Shown here one piece after another: positions 7,578-15,254 of a stretch of 64,000 bases of DNA. Location: assembly GCF_006442315.1 (NCBI RefSeq), contig NZ_VFVY01000020.1:1-64000 (forward strand), written 5' to 3'. Numbering within the stretch: the first letter of the stretch is position 1; every line of letters begins with the position of its first letter. The notes beneath the pieces were generated by a model. It had not been told where the DNA came from. It was given only the letters and a program-made list of their open reading frames with translations, and made no database searches. A program made the position numbers and the translations under genes. The stretch comes from Mesorhizobium sp. B2-3-4. GTDB taxonomy: Bacteria > Pseudomonadota > Alphaproteobacteria > Rhizobiales > Rhizobiaceae.

Positions 7578-8639
7578 TTGTCGTCCTTCACCCACATCAC
7601 GAACGATATTCCGAAAAGCACGATTTCGGCCGATCTCGCCGCCGGCCGCAAGCGCCTCGACTCGGTGTGGAACGGCATCATTCCGGGTGTCGTGCTTGTG
7701 GCGATGATCACGGCCGTCGCCTTCTCGGCCCACAATGTCTCCGGCTTCGCCCTGTTCAGCCCCATGATCCTGGCCGTCGTCGCCGGCATGATCTATTCCA
7801 ATGTGCTGGGCACCCCGGCGCACGCCAAAGCCGGCATCGCCTTCTCGCAGAAGCGTCTTTTGCGTTTCGCCATCGTGCTGCTCGGCTTCCAGCTGACGCT
7901 CGGCCAGGTCGTCTCTATCGGCGCCGGCGGCGTCGGCATCGTCGTGGCCACGCTTGGCGCCACCTTCCTGTTCACCATCACGCTCGGCCGGCTGATCGGC
8001 GTCGACGCCAAGCTGGCGCAACTGATCGCCGCCGGCACCTCGATCTGCGGCGCCTCGGCCATCGTCGCCACCAACATCGTCACCGACGCGCGCGACGAGG
8101 ACGTCACCTATGCGGTGGCCTCGATCACGCTGTTCGGCACCGTCGCCATGCTCGGCTTCCCGCTGCTGGCGCCGCTGCTCGGCCTCGACCAGCATGCGTT
8201 CGGCCTGTGGGCCGGCGCCTCGATCCACGAGGTGGCGCAGGTCATCGGCGCCGGCTTCCAGAACGGCACCCAGTCCGGCGAGATCGCCACGGTGGCCAAG
8301 CTGACGCGCGTTGCCATGCTGGCGCCGATGGTCGTCGCGCTCGGCCTGATGGCGCGCCGCGGCGCAAGCGGCCAGTCCGCGGCACGGCCGCCCATGCCGT
8401 GGTTCGTCGCCGCCTTCGTCGCCGTGGTGGCGCTGAACAGCCTCGTCACGATCCCCGCCGAGGTGAAGCAGGCAATCGCCCTCGCCACCACCATCATGCT
8501 GACCATGGGACTGGCCGCCATGGGCCTGCAGGCCGACATTTCACAGCTGCGCTCGCGCGGCCTGCGTCCGCTGGCGCTCGCCTTCTGCGCCTTCCTGTTC
8601 ATCGGCAGCTTCAGCCTGATGCTGGTCAAGCTGATCTGA
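7578..8639 (+). CDS. YeiH family (UPF0324) putative sulfate exporter
   Basis: About 353 residues with some ten hydrophobic segments, ending in FIGSFSLMLVKLI. The family signature is clear: AHAKAGIAFSQKRLLRFAIVLLGFQL, AAGTSICGASAIVA and ASIHEVAQVIGAG. YeiH-type proteins are inner-membrane transporters annotated as putative sulfate exporters. The start is ambiguous. A TTG at 7578 has a good Shine-Dalgarno (GGAGA, 6 bases away) and matches the family N-terminus (SSFTHITNDIP). TTG 7521 or GTG 7536 would add 14-19 residues. It stands alone, with an AT-rich leader at 7480-7530. Confidence 0.85.
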   Translation: MSSFTHITNDIPKSTISADLAAGRKRLDSVWNGIIPGVVLVAMITAVAFSAHNVSGFALFSPMILAVVAGMIYSNVLGTPAHAKAGIAFSQKRLLRFAIVLLGFQLTLGQVVSIGAGGVGIVVATLGATFLFTITLGRLIGVDAKLAQLIAAGTSICGASAIVATNIVTDARDEDVTYAVASITLFGTVAMLGFPLLAPLLGLDQHAFGLWAGASIHEVAQVIGAGFQNGTQSGEIATVAKLTRVAMLAPMVVALGLMARRGASGQSAARPPMPWFVAAFVAVVALNSLVTIPAEVKQAIALATTIMLTMGLAAMGLQADISQLRSRGLRPLALAFCAFLFIGSFSLMLVKLI

Positions 8640-8723
8640 GACGGGTCGAGCCGATCGCTCATTGGGAATCGAAACCAGATCGGCTAGGGTTCGCCTGTCA
8701 GTTCGCGGGCCTTCAACCGATCC

Positions 8724-9773
8724 ATGCCGTTCGTTCCCCTGCCCTTCGTCGTCGCGCTGCTGCTGTTCATCCTGCTCTGGGTCGTCGCCAGGCGCGACGA
8801 TGAGGCTGCGCCCAACCTGCCGCTTCTCGGCCTGATCCTGCTTGCCGCGCTGCAATCCGTGTTGACCGGGCTGCGCTGGGGCTATGACCTGCGCGAAGTC
8901 GGCTATATCGCCCCCGTTTCCGCCGCCATCATGCCTGCGCTGCTCTACGCCGGTGTCTCGAGGCTGGTCCGCCCCAGCGACCGCCCATGGCCGGCCCTGG
9001 TGATGCTCCATGCGGTGCCGGCGGCGATCGTCATGCTGCTGGTCATCGTCCGGCGCGACGCCGTCGACATGGCGCTGATCGCCATCGACTTCATCTACGC
9101 CGGCGCCATCCTGTGGCTGTTGCGGTCCGGCGCGGATGGGCTTCGCCTGGCGCCTTTCGACGGCGCGGTGCCTGCCTACAGGGCCATCATCGCGGCGGCA
9201 TCGGCGCTGTGCCTGTCGGCCATGGTCGACATGCTGGTATCCTTCGAAATAGCGTCAGGGCAAGGCGCTCGCGCGGCGATGGTGATCGGCATCGCCAATC
9301 TGTTCATCCTCGTCATTGTCGGCGTGGCGGCGGCCGCCGCCAGCCAGAGCCATGTTCCCCGCGCCATCGCCGATCCGATGGACGCTGCATCGCTGCCCGA
9401 TGCAAGCGAAGACGCCGATACGCTTCGCCGGGTGAACGAGTTGATGCGGGACAAGAAACTCTATGGCGACGCCAATCTGAACCTCAACCGGCTTGCCCGG
9501 CGCGCCGGAATTCCGGCGCGGCAGATCTCGGCCGCCATCAACCGGGCGATGGCCAGGAACGTCTCGCAATATGTCAACGAGTACCGCATCGCCGAGGCCT
9601 GCCGGCTGCTAGGCGACACCGGCCAGTCCGTCACCGAAATCATGTTCGCCGCCGGCTTCCAGACCAAATCGAACTTCAACCGCGAATTCCGCCGCGTGAC
9701 CGGCATGAGCCCGCTCGCCTGGCGCGAGAAGAACGCCAGGGCGCCAGCCCTGGCGAACCCTGCGGGCGGCTGA
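8724..9773 (+). CDS. AraC family regulator with N-terminal membrane domain
   Basis: 349 residues. The first 210 carry about six or seven hydrophobic segments (PLPFVVALLLFILLWVVA, LLGLILLAALQS, AALCLSAMVDMLVS and others). The last 110 are an AraC-type double HTH (LNRLARRAGIPARQISAAIN and VTEIMFAAGFQTKSNFNREF). Membrane-embedded AraC proteins are thought to sense signals at the membrane and act on nearby genes. The likely target is the secreted alpha/beta hydrolase just downstream in the same direction. No strong ribosome site is visible before the ATG. Confidence 0.9.
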   Translation: MPFVPLPFVVALLLFILLWVVARRDDEAAPNLPLLGLILLAALQSVLTGLRWGYDLREVGYIAPVSAAIMPALLYAGVSRLVRPSDRPWPALVMLHAVPAAIVMLLVIVRRDAVDMALIAIDFIYAGAILWLLRSGADGLRLAPFDGAVPAYRAIIAAASALCLSAMVDMLVSFEIASGQGARAAMVIGIANLFILVIVGVAAAAASQSHVPRAIADPMDAASLPDASEDADTLRRVNELMRDKKLYGDANLNLNRLARRAGIPARQISAAINRAMARNVSQYVNEYRIAEACRLLGDTGQSVTEIMFAAGFQTKSNFNREFRRVTGMSPLAWREKNARAPALANPAGG

Positions 9774-9946
9774 ACCGCGGACCGCCTTTCGGTCCTCGAT
9801 CGCAATCCTGGACGTCCTCGATCGCGATCGAGGTCGCGGGTTTTGCTCCCATCGCCGATATCGCCTCATCGACACCCCAAACGCCGCTGGCCGGAGGCTT
9901 CACGGCCCACGGCGATGGCGCATTTTTTCGGCAAACGGAGAACCCG

Positions 9947-10996
9947 ATGAAATTTCGAACCATGCTTTGTGCCGTCATCGCTTCCACGCTTGCGCCGCAA
10001 CATCAGGCCCATGCCGGCGACGCCGCCGGCGTCCGTCATGTTGCCGCGCCATCGATGGAACGAGGCGGCGATCTCGACGTCACCGTCTGGTATCCGGCCG
10101 AGCCGGGCGGCGTGACCGTGACGCTTGGCGACAGCGAACTCTTCACCGGAACGGCCGCCGCGCAGAATGCGCCGATATCCCAGGGCAGGTTCCCGCTCAT
10201 CCTGCTCTCGCACGGCGCCGGCCTGGCGGGCACGCCGCAGGCGATGAGCTGGATCGCGACGCCCTTGGCCAGGCAAGGCTTCATCGTCGCCGCGCCGACC
10301 CATCCGGGCAATGGCGGCAAAAACAGGTCAGCCGCCGAGACGATAAAATTGTGGCTGCGGCCCGCCGACCTCTCGGCAACACTGGACGCGATGGAGAAAG
10401 AGCCCTCCTTCCGCGACCACATCGAAGAAGGCAAGGTGGGCGCGCTCGGCCTGTCCATGGGCGGCAGCACCGCACTTGCCATTGCCGGCGCCCGCATCGA
10501 CCCGAAGCGCCTCGCCGCCTATTGCGACACGGATCTGCTCAATGCCTCGTTGTGCGGCTGGATCAGGCACAGCGGGGTCGACCTCCACGCCCTGGACATG
10601 CGGCTTGCCGGCCGCGACAACAGCGACAGGCGCATCCGCTTCGCCATGGCGATCGACCCCGCGCCATCGGATGTCTTCGACGCCGCAAGCCTTGCCGGCA
10701 TCAGGATCCCGCTCGACATCGTCAATCTCGGCCAGCCGGGAAAAATCCCTGTCACAGCCGACGCTTCCGGCATCGCCAAAGCGATCTCCAATTCCAGCTA
10801 CTCGACGATCGACGATGCCAGCCACTACAGCATGTTCGGCGTGTGCAAGCCCGGCGCGCCGGCGCTCGTCATATCCGAGGAGATCGGCGATCCGGTCTGC
10901 GACGATGGCGGGGGCCGCCCGCGCGACGAAATCCATGCGCAACTGGTCGAGATGACGGCTGCCGCGTTCAATCGCGCGCTGAAGGCAACGCCTTAG
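9947..10996 (+). CDS. Secreted alpha/beta hydrolase (dienelactone/PAF-acetylhydrolase-like)
   Basis: 349 residues with a short signal peptide (MKFRTMLCAVIASTLAPQ, cleavage near QAHAG) and an alpha/beta-hydrolase domain. The oxyanion region is ILLSHGAGLAG, and the nucleophile elbow is GLSMGGS (G-x-S-x-G). A C-terminal His is likely in DDASHYSMFG. It resembles periplasmic PAF-acetylhydrolase-like or dienelactone-hydrolase-like esterases. The start follows GGAGA by 6 bases. It lies 173 bases after the membrane AraC gene, whose product may regulate it. The natural ester is unknown. Confidence 0.85.
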   Translation: MKFRTMLCAVIASTLAPQHQAHAGDAAGVRHVAAPSMERGGDLDVTVWYPAEPGGVTVTLGDSELFTGTAAAQNAPISQGRFPLILLSHGAGLAGTPQAMSWIATPLARQGFIVAAPTHPGNGGKNRSAAETIKLWLRPADLSATLDAMEKEPSFRDHIEEGKVGALGLSMGGSTALAIAGARIDPKRLAAYCDTDLLNASLCGWIRHSGVDLHALDMRLAGRDNSDRRIRFAMAIDPAPSDVFDAASLAGIRIPLDIVNLGQPGKIPVTADASGIAKAISNSSYSTIDDASHYSMFGVCKPGAPALVISEEIGDPVCDDGGGRPRDEIHAQLVEMTAAAFNRALKATP

Positions 10997-11031
10997 GTTC
11001 GCAAGGTAGCGCCGTAAGGTGGATGCTGGAC

Positions 11032-11529
11032 CTAGTCTTCGAACGAACTCGCCGCGACATAGATCGCCGCCAGCGCCTCGATGCCGGCCTGGTCGGCCGC
11101 GTCGAAGCGGCCGGGCAGCGGGCTGTCGAGGTCGAGCACGCCAAAGACGCCTTCGTCGTCTTCGAGCAGCACCACCAGCTCGGAGCGCGAAGCGGCATCG
11201 CAGGCGATATGCCCGGGAAAATCATGCACGTCCTTGATCAGCATCGAGGTGCCGAGCTCGACTGCCGTTCCGCAGACGCCCTTGCCGACGGCGATGCGCA
11301 CGCAGGCCGGCTTGCCCTGGAACGGGCCGAGCACCAGTTCCTCGTCGGACGCCAGGAAGTAGAAGCCGGCCCAGTTGAGGTCGGGCACCATCTGGAAGAT
11401 CAGCGCCGAGGTGTTGGCCGCGTTGGCGATGGAATCGCCCTCGCCCTCCAGCAACCCCTTCAGTTGCGCGGCGAGGTCGCGGTAGAAGGCGGCCTTGTCC
11501 GACGTGTCGATGGCCTTGGCGGCAAACAT
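11032..11529 (-). CDS. msrC: Free methionine-(R)-sulfoxide reductase (GAF-domain fRMsr)
   Basis: 165 residues forming a single GAF domain. It reduces free methionine-R-sulfoxide to methionine with thioredoxin-type reductant. The three cysteines of the family are Cys76 (PACVRI), Cys86 (GVCGTA) and Cys110 (HIACDAASRSEL). Their spacing of 10 and 24 residues equals that of the E. coli enzyme (84, 94, 118, from memory). The start ATG at 11529 gives the family N-terminus; an upstream in-frame extension lacks homology. It stands alone and reads toward the alpha/beta hydrolase gene. Confidence 0.9.
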   Translation of the reverse strand: MFAAKAIDTSDKAAFYRDLAAQLKGLLEGEGDSIANAANTSALIFQMVPDLNWAGFYFLASDEELVLGPFQGKPACVRIAVGKGVCGTAVELGTSMLIKDVHDFPGHIACDAASRSELVVLLEDDEGVFGVLDLDSPLPGRFDAADQAGIEALAAIYVAASSFED

Positions 11530-11610
11530 GGCTTGTCTCCAAACTGAGAATCGCGGTTCCGTCTCGATCCGTTGCCAAAGCACTGCACCAAACGACCACC
11601 GCGCCATACT

Positions 11611-11700
11611 AGAGCAATTCCAGGAAAAGTGTGAAACGGTTTCCCGGGACAAGCGCGTAGCGCTTGCCCTTGGGAATAGCGTCAAAACAAAGAGTTAGAG
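11611..11700. repeat. Intergenic palindromic repeat (AGAGCAATTCC type)
   Basis: It begins AGAGCAATTCCAGGAAAAGT and contains a nested hairpin at 11641-11676: an inner perfect stem CAAGCGC/GCGCTTG with loop GTA (11650-11666), and an outer TTCCC/GGGAA. The opening and the GAAAAGTG core resemble the repeat at 18555, so the two are probably members of one dispersed rhizobial family. It ends one base before the Nudix start region. Confidence 0.65.
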
Positions 11701-11701
11701 C

Positions 11702-12115
11702 GTGAATTCCGTCCCCCGCGAAAGCCGCAAGATAAGGATCGCCGCCGCCGTCATCGCGGATGCGGCGGGCAGGCTGCTTCTGGTGCGCAAGCGCGGCACC
11801 AGCGCCTTCATGCAGCCCGGCGGCAAGATCGAGCCCGGCGAGGCGCCCCTCGCCGCACTGGTGCGCGAGTTGCGCGAGGAACTCGGCCTGGCGGTCGATC
11901 CCGCCACGGCATCGTATCTCGGCCTGTTTTCGGCGCCGGCCGCCAACGAGCCGGACGCCATCGTCGAGGCCGAACTGTTCGCGCTGCCGCTGGACGGAGT
12001 GCCAGTGGCGGCGGCCGAGATCGAGGAGATGATCTGGCTCGACCGTGCCTCGGCGAACGGCATCGACCTCGCACCGCTGACCCGCGACGTCGTCTCGCGC
12101 TGGCATGGGGTGTAG
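11702..12115 (+). CDS. Nudix hydrolase
   Basis: 137 residues. The Nudix box is complete from Gly to the final GL: GKIEPGEAPLAALVRELREE followed by LGL (G-x5-E-x7-REUXEEXGU). It supplies the Mg2+-binding glutamates. Nudix enzymes cleave nucleoside diphosphates linked to another group; this branch resembles MutT-like house-cleaning enzymes, but the substrate is not readable. The ATG at 11702 follows directly after a palindromic repeat, and no strong Shine-Dalgarno is seen. It is monocistronic. Confidence 0.88.
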   Translation: MNSVPRESRKIRIAAAVIADAAGRLLLVRKRGTSAFMQPGGKIEPGEAPLAALVRELREELGLAVDPATASYLGLFSAPAANEPDAIVEAELFALPLDGVPVAAAEIEEMIWLDRASANGIDLAPLTRDVVSRWHGV

Positions 12116-12342
12116 CGGCCGACACGGCGCGATGTCATTTTCAACGCTTTGCGCCCGATCGGCGAGGTCGTGCAAAAATCCTTCGCCGCTGAAATTCAAT
12201 CTCTAGAAGTATTATTCCGGCCTGCCGTTTTGTGAGGCACGCAAAGCGCCAAATAATTCAAAAAATTGAATTTTACGAGCCGACGACCTATTTATCGGGA
12301 AAGTCCAGTTTTACGTTTCCAGACACAAGGGATATTTTCAAG

Positions 12343-12582
12343 ATGGCGGAAGGCAATCAGACGATCATGGAAAAAGCTGAAGCCCGCTTTGCCGACAAGC
12401 AGAAGAAGACGGCGGAGCGCAACAGGGCGACCGCCGAATACATGTCCGAGGCGCGGGCCCGGGAAATCAAGACGGCAAGGCTGAGGGCGTTGCGGTTGGC
12501 CAAGGAAGAGGCAGACCGCGTTGCGGAAGCGCAGGACCCGGCACCGAAGAAGAAACGCGCGGCGAAGAAGGCCCAGAACTGA
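12343..12582 (+). CDS. Small highly charged hypothetical protein
   Basis: 79 residues, almost half Lys, Arg, Glu or Asp, predicted as one long helix or coiled coil (EKAEARFADKQKKTAERNRA onward). It ends in a basic tail KKKRAAKKAQN. It resembles small uncharacterised rhizobial proteins of the DUF6481 kind, but this is a weak match. The ATG at 12343 gives a sensible protein; an ATG 37 codons upstream would read AT-rich leader DNA. That leader includes a 7-bp inverted repeat AATTCAA/TTGAATT at 12255-12272. A hairpin at 12590 follows the stop. Confidence 0.6.
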   Translation: MAEGNQTIMEKAEARFADKQKKTAERNRATAEYMSEARAREIKTARLRALRLAKEEADRVAEAQDPAPKKKRAAKKAQN

Positions 12583-12589
12583 TCACGGC

Positions 12590-12607
12590 GAAGCGCGTTG
12601 GCGCTTC
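12590..12607 (+). terminator. Hairpin after the small charged protein gene
   Basis: GAAGCGC and GCGCTTC pair around GTTG, 8 bases after the stop codon. The T-tract is weak (TCT). A second element, GGAGCGGCTCC followed by GCG and five T, lies at 12636-12654 and may be the effective terminator. The stretch up to 12680 resembles the dispersed rhizobial palindromes. Confidence 0.5.
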
Positions 12608-12680
12608 TCTAGGAACCGCGTCCAAACAACGCCTTGGAGCGGCTCCGCGTTTTTCCTGAAACGGTGAACTGTTCCAACCC

Positions 12681-13727
12681 TCACGCAGCCACGCTACGGC
12701 CTTTCGCTCCAGCCTCGGCCTTGAAAATCCGGAATGTGTTGCGGCCCGCCGCCTTGGCCGCGTAGAGCGCGGTGTCGGCTTGCGCGAACAGATCGCATGG
12801 CCGGCCCATCTCCGCGAAGGCAACGCCGATCGAGGCGCCCAATCTGAGCGACTGGCCACGCACCGGAAGCGGCCTGGCCATCGCCTCGATGAGATGGCGC
12901 GCCACGCCGGAGACGGCGCCCCGGTCGAGATGCGTCCCGAGCAGTACGGCGAATTCGTCGCCGCCGACCCGCGCCACCAGTTCCGCCTCGCCGCAACCGG
13001 CGGCAAGCCGCTCGGCCGCCGCCTTCAGGCACTCGTCACCAATGACGTGGCCGAACGTGTCGTTGACGGCCTTGAAGCCGTCCAGGTCGATCAACAGCAG
13101 CGCGCCGAGCGGTCGACCCTCCTGCGCATGCCCGAGCCGTGCCTGGAAACGGGCGCGGTTGGCAAGCCCGGTCATAGCGTCGAATTCGGCCAGGTAGCGC
13201 ATCTTGTCCGACAGTATCTTTTCCTCGGTGATGTCCTGCTTCATGCCGAAGATGCGCACCGGCGCATCGGCCTCGCACTCGACGGTGGCGGTGATGCGGA
13301 TCCAGCGTGTGTGGCCGGCCAGCGTGGTGATTTCGGCGTCGAGGGTGAAGCCGCTGCGCTCGGCAATCGCGCGGCTGCGCAAAGTGTCCAGCGCCTTGCG
13401 CGATTCGGCCGGATAGCACTTGACGATCTCGGAACGGTCGAGCGCGGAGCCGCGCGGCAGGTCGAACAGGTCGTACACCACGTCGGTCCAGGTCAGCCGC
13501 TCGTCGGGCAGGCTGCATTCCCACACGCCGATGCGTGCCGCCGCGGACGCGCGGTCGAAGATCTTGCGGCTATGCGCCAGCGAAACATCCTGCCTCGCGA
13601 TCAGCGCCGCCTGCGCGGCCAGCTCCGCCTTGAGCCCGGCGATGGTGGCGGCATTTTCGCGCCTCGCCCCGCCGCCCGCCTGCAAGGCCCGCGCCGGACC
13701 TTTCGGAGTGTATGAACTATCGGGCAT
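12681..13727 (-). CDS. Diguanylate cyclase with PAS domain
   Basis: 348 residues. An N-terminal coiled coil (30-60) is followed by a PAS/PAC sensor (about 62-170, ending IFGMKQDITEEK) and a GGDEF domain (about 180-340). It should make cyclic di-GMP from two GTP. The active-site loop is intact (GGDEF at 255-259), and the metal-binding Asp is in LLIDLDGFKAVNDTFGH. No RxxD inhibitory site precedes the loop, so product inhibition may be absent. There are no membrane segments. The ATG at 13727 is preceded by GGGAG at 7 bases; longer in-frame starts read non-homologous sequence. No EAL domain is attached. Confidence 0.9.
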   Translation of the reverse strand: MPDSSYTPKGPARALQAGGGARRENAATIAGLKAELAAQAALIARQDVSLAHSRKIFDRASAAARIGVWECSLPDERLTWTDVVYDLFDLPRGSALDRSEIVKCYPAESRKALDTLRSRAIAERSGFTLDAEITTLAGHTRWIRITATVECEADAPVRIFGMKQDITEEKILSDKMRYLAEFDAMTGLANRARFQARLGHAQEGRPLGALLLIDLDGFKAVNDTFGHVIGDECLKAAAERLAAGCGEAELVARVGGDEFAVLLGTHLDRGAVSGVARHLIEAMARPLPVRGQSLRLGASIGVAFAEMGRPCDLFAQADTALYAAKAAGRNTFRIFKAEAGAKGRSVAA

Positions 13728-14046
13728 GGCGGAACTCCCAGCGGAGAACCACCATGGCCCGGCAGCCATTAAGACTTCACTGACGACGAAGCCCGCAAAG
13801 CCGCAAGCAAGTGAAAATCCCCCGCGACTTTGGCTGAGACCGTCAAGCGGCAAAGCCGGCGCTGCCCTGATCCGCCCGCCCTCATCGCCTGCCGGAACCT
13901 CGGCTGGCTTCTTTGCCGGCCAGCGCTTGGCGAAAACGGGAGAGGACATGAGGAAGCGCCGGCATCCGAAAATACATTGGGACGAGTTCGAAACTTGGCA
14001 CGACTTTGCTCTTGATCGGCCCGACGATCTGGCCTAGCCTGACTTT
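13728..14046. other. Intergenic stretch, no supported gene
   Basis: About 320 bases between the divergent diguanylate cyclase and LacI genes, including the promoter of the former. I see no RNA gene, repeat or convincing ORF here. Two symmetric operator-like sites lie just to its right. Confidence 0.5.
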
Positions 14047-14062
14047 GAGAAAAGGTTTTTCC
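14047..14062. promoter_or_regulatory. Candidate LacI-family operator, distal copy
   Basis: GAGAAAAGGTTTTTCC, a near palindrome. It matches the reverse complement of the second site at 14115 in 14 of 16 positions. The two sites are 68 bases apart, a spacing that would allow looping by a tetramer or cooperative binding. Confidence 0.5.
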
Positions 14063-14114
14063 ATCCATTTCCGATCAGGCTCGGCCGTTGGCCGGGCCTT
14101 CTTCCGGCGATTAA

Positions 14115-14130
14115 GGGAAAACCTTTTCCC
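14115..14130. promoter_or_regulatory. Candidate LacI-family operator, proximal copy
   Basis: GGGAAAACCTTTTCCC, palindromic except for the central CC. It ends 20 bases before the LacI-family gene start. A second copy in the opposite orientation lies at 14047. Position and symmetry suggest autoregulation by the regulator encoded next to it, and possibly control of the sugar transport genes. Confidence 0.55.
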
Positions 14131-14150
14131 AGCTAAGGATCCTCGCCGCG

Positions 14151-15194
14151 ATGGCATCGGACGACCAGGCAGTTCCGGTCTTTCCCAAGCCCGTCACCTT
14201 GCGTGACGTGGCGGCGCGGGCCGGCGTCAGCGTTGCCACCGCATCGAAGGCACTCAACGACCAGGGGCGCATGACGGCCGAGACCCGCGAGCGCATCCGC
14301 GAGACGGCGCGCAGTCTCGGCTTCCGCCCCAACAGCCTGGCGCAGAGCCTGCTGAGGCGCCGCTCCTTCACCGTCGGCCTGCTCACCAACGATACCTATG
14401 GCCGCTTCTCGCTGCCGCTGATGTCGGGAATATCGGACGCGCTGGTCGATGCCGGCGTCTCGGTGTTCCTGTGCAATGTGGAGGAGGATCCGCGGCTCGG
14501 CCAGCTGCATGTCGAGGCCATGCTCGACAAGCGCGTCGACGGCATCATCGCCACGGGAAAACGCATCGACCGCCATCTGCCGGTCGATCTCTCCGACCTG
14601 CGCGTTCCGGTGATCTACGCCTTTACCCAGCCCGATCCCGACGCGATCGCCTTCGTCTCCGACGACGCCGGCGGCGCGCGGCTGGCGGTGGAGCATTTCT
14701 GCCGGCTCGGCCGCAGGCGGATCGCCCATGTCAGCGGGCCGGCAAGCTTTGCCGTGGTGCCGTCGCGGGCGCAGGCCTACCGGGACGTTCTCGAGGAGCA
14801 CGGCCTGCCCGCCATGGAGCCGCTGCTCGGCTCCTGGTCCGAGGCCTGGGGGCACGAGGCCGTCGCGCGGCTGTTCGACGGCGGCGCGGAAAAGCCGGAT
14901 GCCGTCTTCTGCGGCAACGACCAGATCGCGCGCGGCGTCATCGATGCGCTGCGCGAACGCGGCCTCGGCGTGCCCAATGATGTCGGCGTCATCGGCTTCG
15001 ACAATTGGGAGATCGTCGCCGAGGCGACCCGCCCGCCGCTGACCTCGGTCGACATGAACCTGGCAGCGCTAGGCCGCGAGGCCGGGCTGACCCTGCTTTC
15101 CCTGGTTGGCGGCAAGCCCGCCGCGCCGGGCATCAGAAAACTGCCGTGCCGGCTGGTGGTGCGTCAGTCCTGCGGCCATCCCATGGACGGCTGA
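14151..15194 (+). CDS. LacI family transcriptional regulator
   Basis: 347 residues. The N-terminal LacI HTH (VTLRDVAARAGVSVATASKALN, then the hinge GFRPNSLAQSLLRR) is followed by a periplasmic-binding-protein-like sugar sensor domain from about residue 65. It includes DGIIATGKRI, CGNDQIARGVIDALRERG and GVIGFDNWEI. It lies 60 bases before a sugar ABC transporter and a GH127 glycosidase, so it most likely represses that cluster until an arabinose-type sugar binds. Two palindromic sites upstream of its own start are probable operators. Confidence 0.93.
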   Translation: MASDDQAVPVFPKPVTLRDVAARAGVSVATASKALNDQGRMTAETRERIRETARSLGFRPNSLAQSLLRRRSFTVGLLTNDTYGRFSLPLMSGISDALVDAGVSVFLCNVEEDPRLGQLHVEAMLDKRVDGIIATGKRIDRHLPVDLSDLRVPVIYAFTQPDPDAIAFVSDDAGGARLAVEHFCRLGRRRIAHVSGPASFAVVPSRAQAYRDVLEEHGLPAMEPLLGSWSEAWGHEAVARLFDGGAEKPDAVFCGNDQIARGVIDALRERGLGVPNDVGVIGFDNWEIVAEATRPPLTSVDMNLAALGREAGLTLLSLVGGKPAAPGIRKLPCRLVVRQSCGHPMDG

Positions 15195-15254
15195 AACGAC
15201 GCGCCGCGACCGGCGCCAAGCCGCGCATAGCGGCCAACCCTGGAGGAGGAGAAC

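Noticed and set aside
13882..14157. A 91-codon minus-strand ORF between the diguanylate cyclase and LacI genes
   Set aside because: It runs through the palindromic operators and the LacI start and has no recognisable features.
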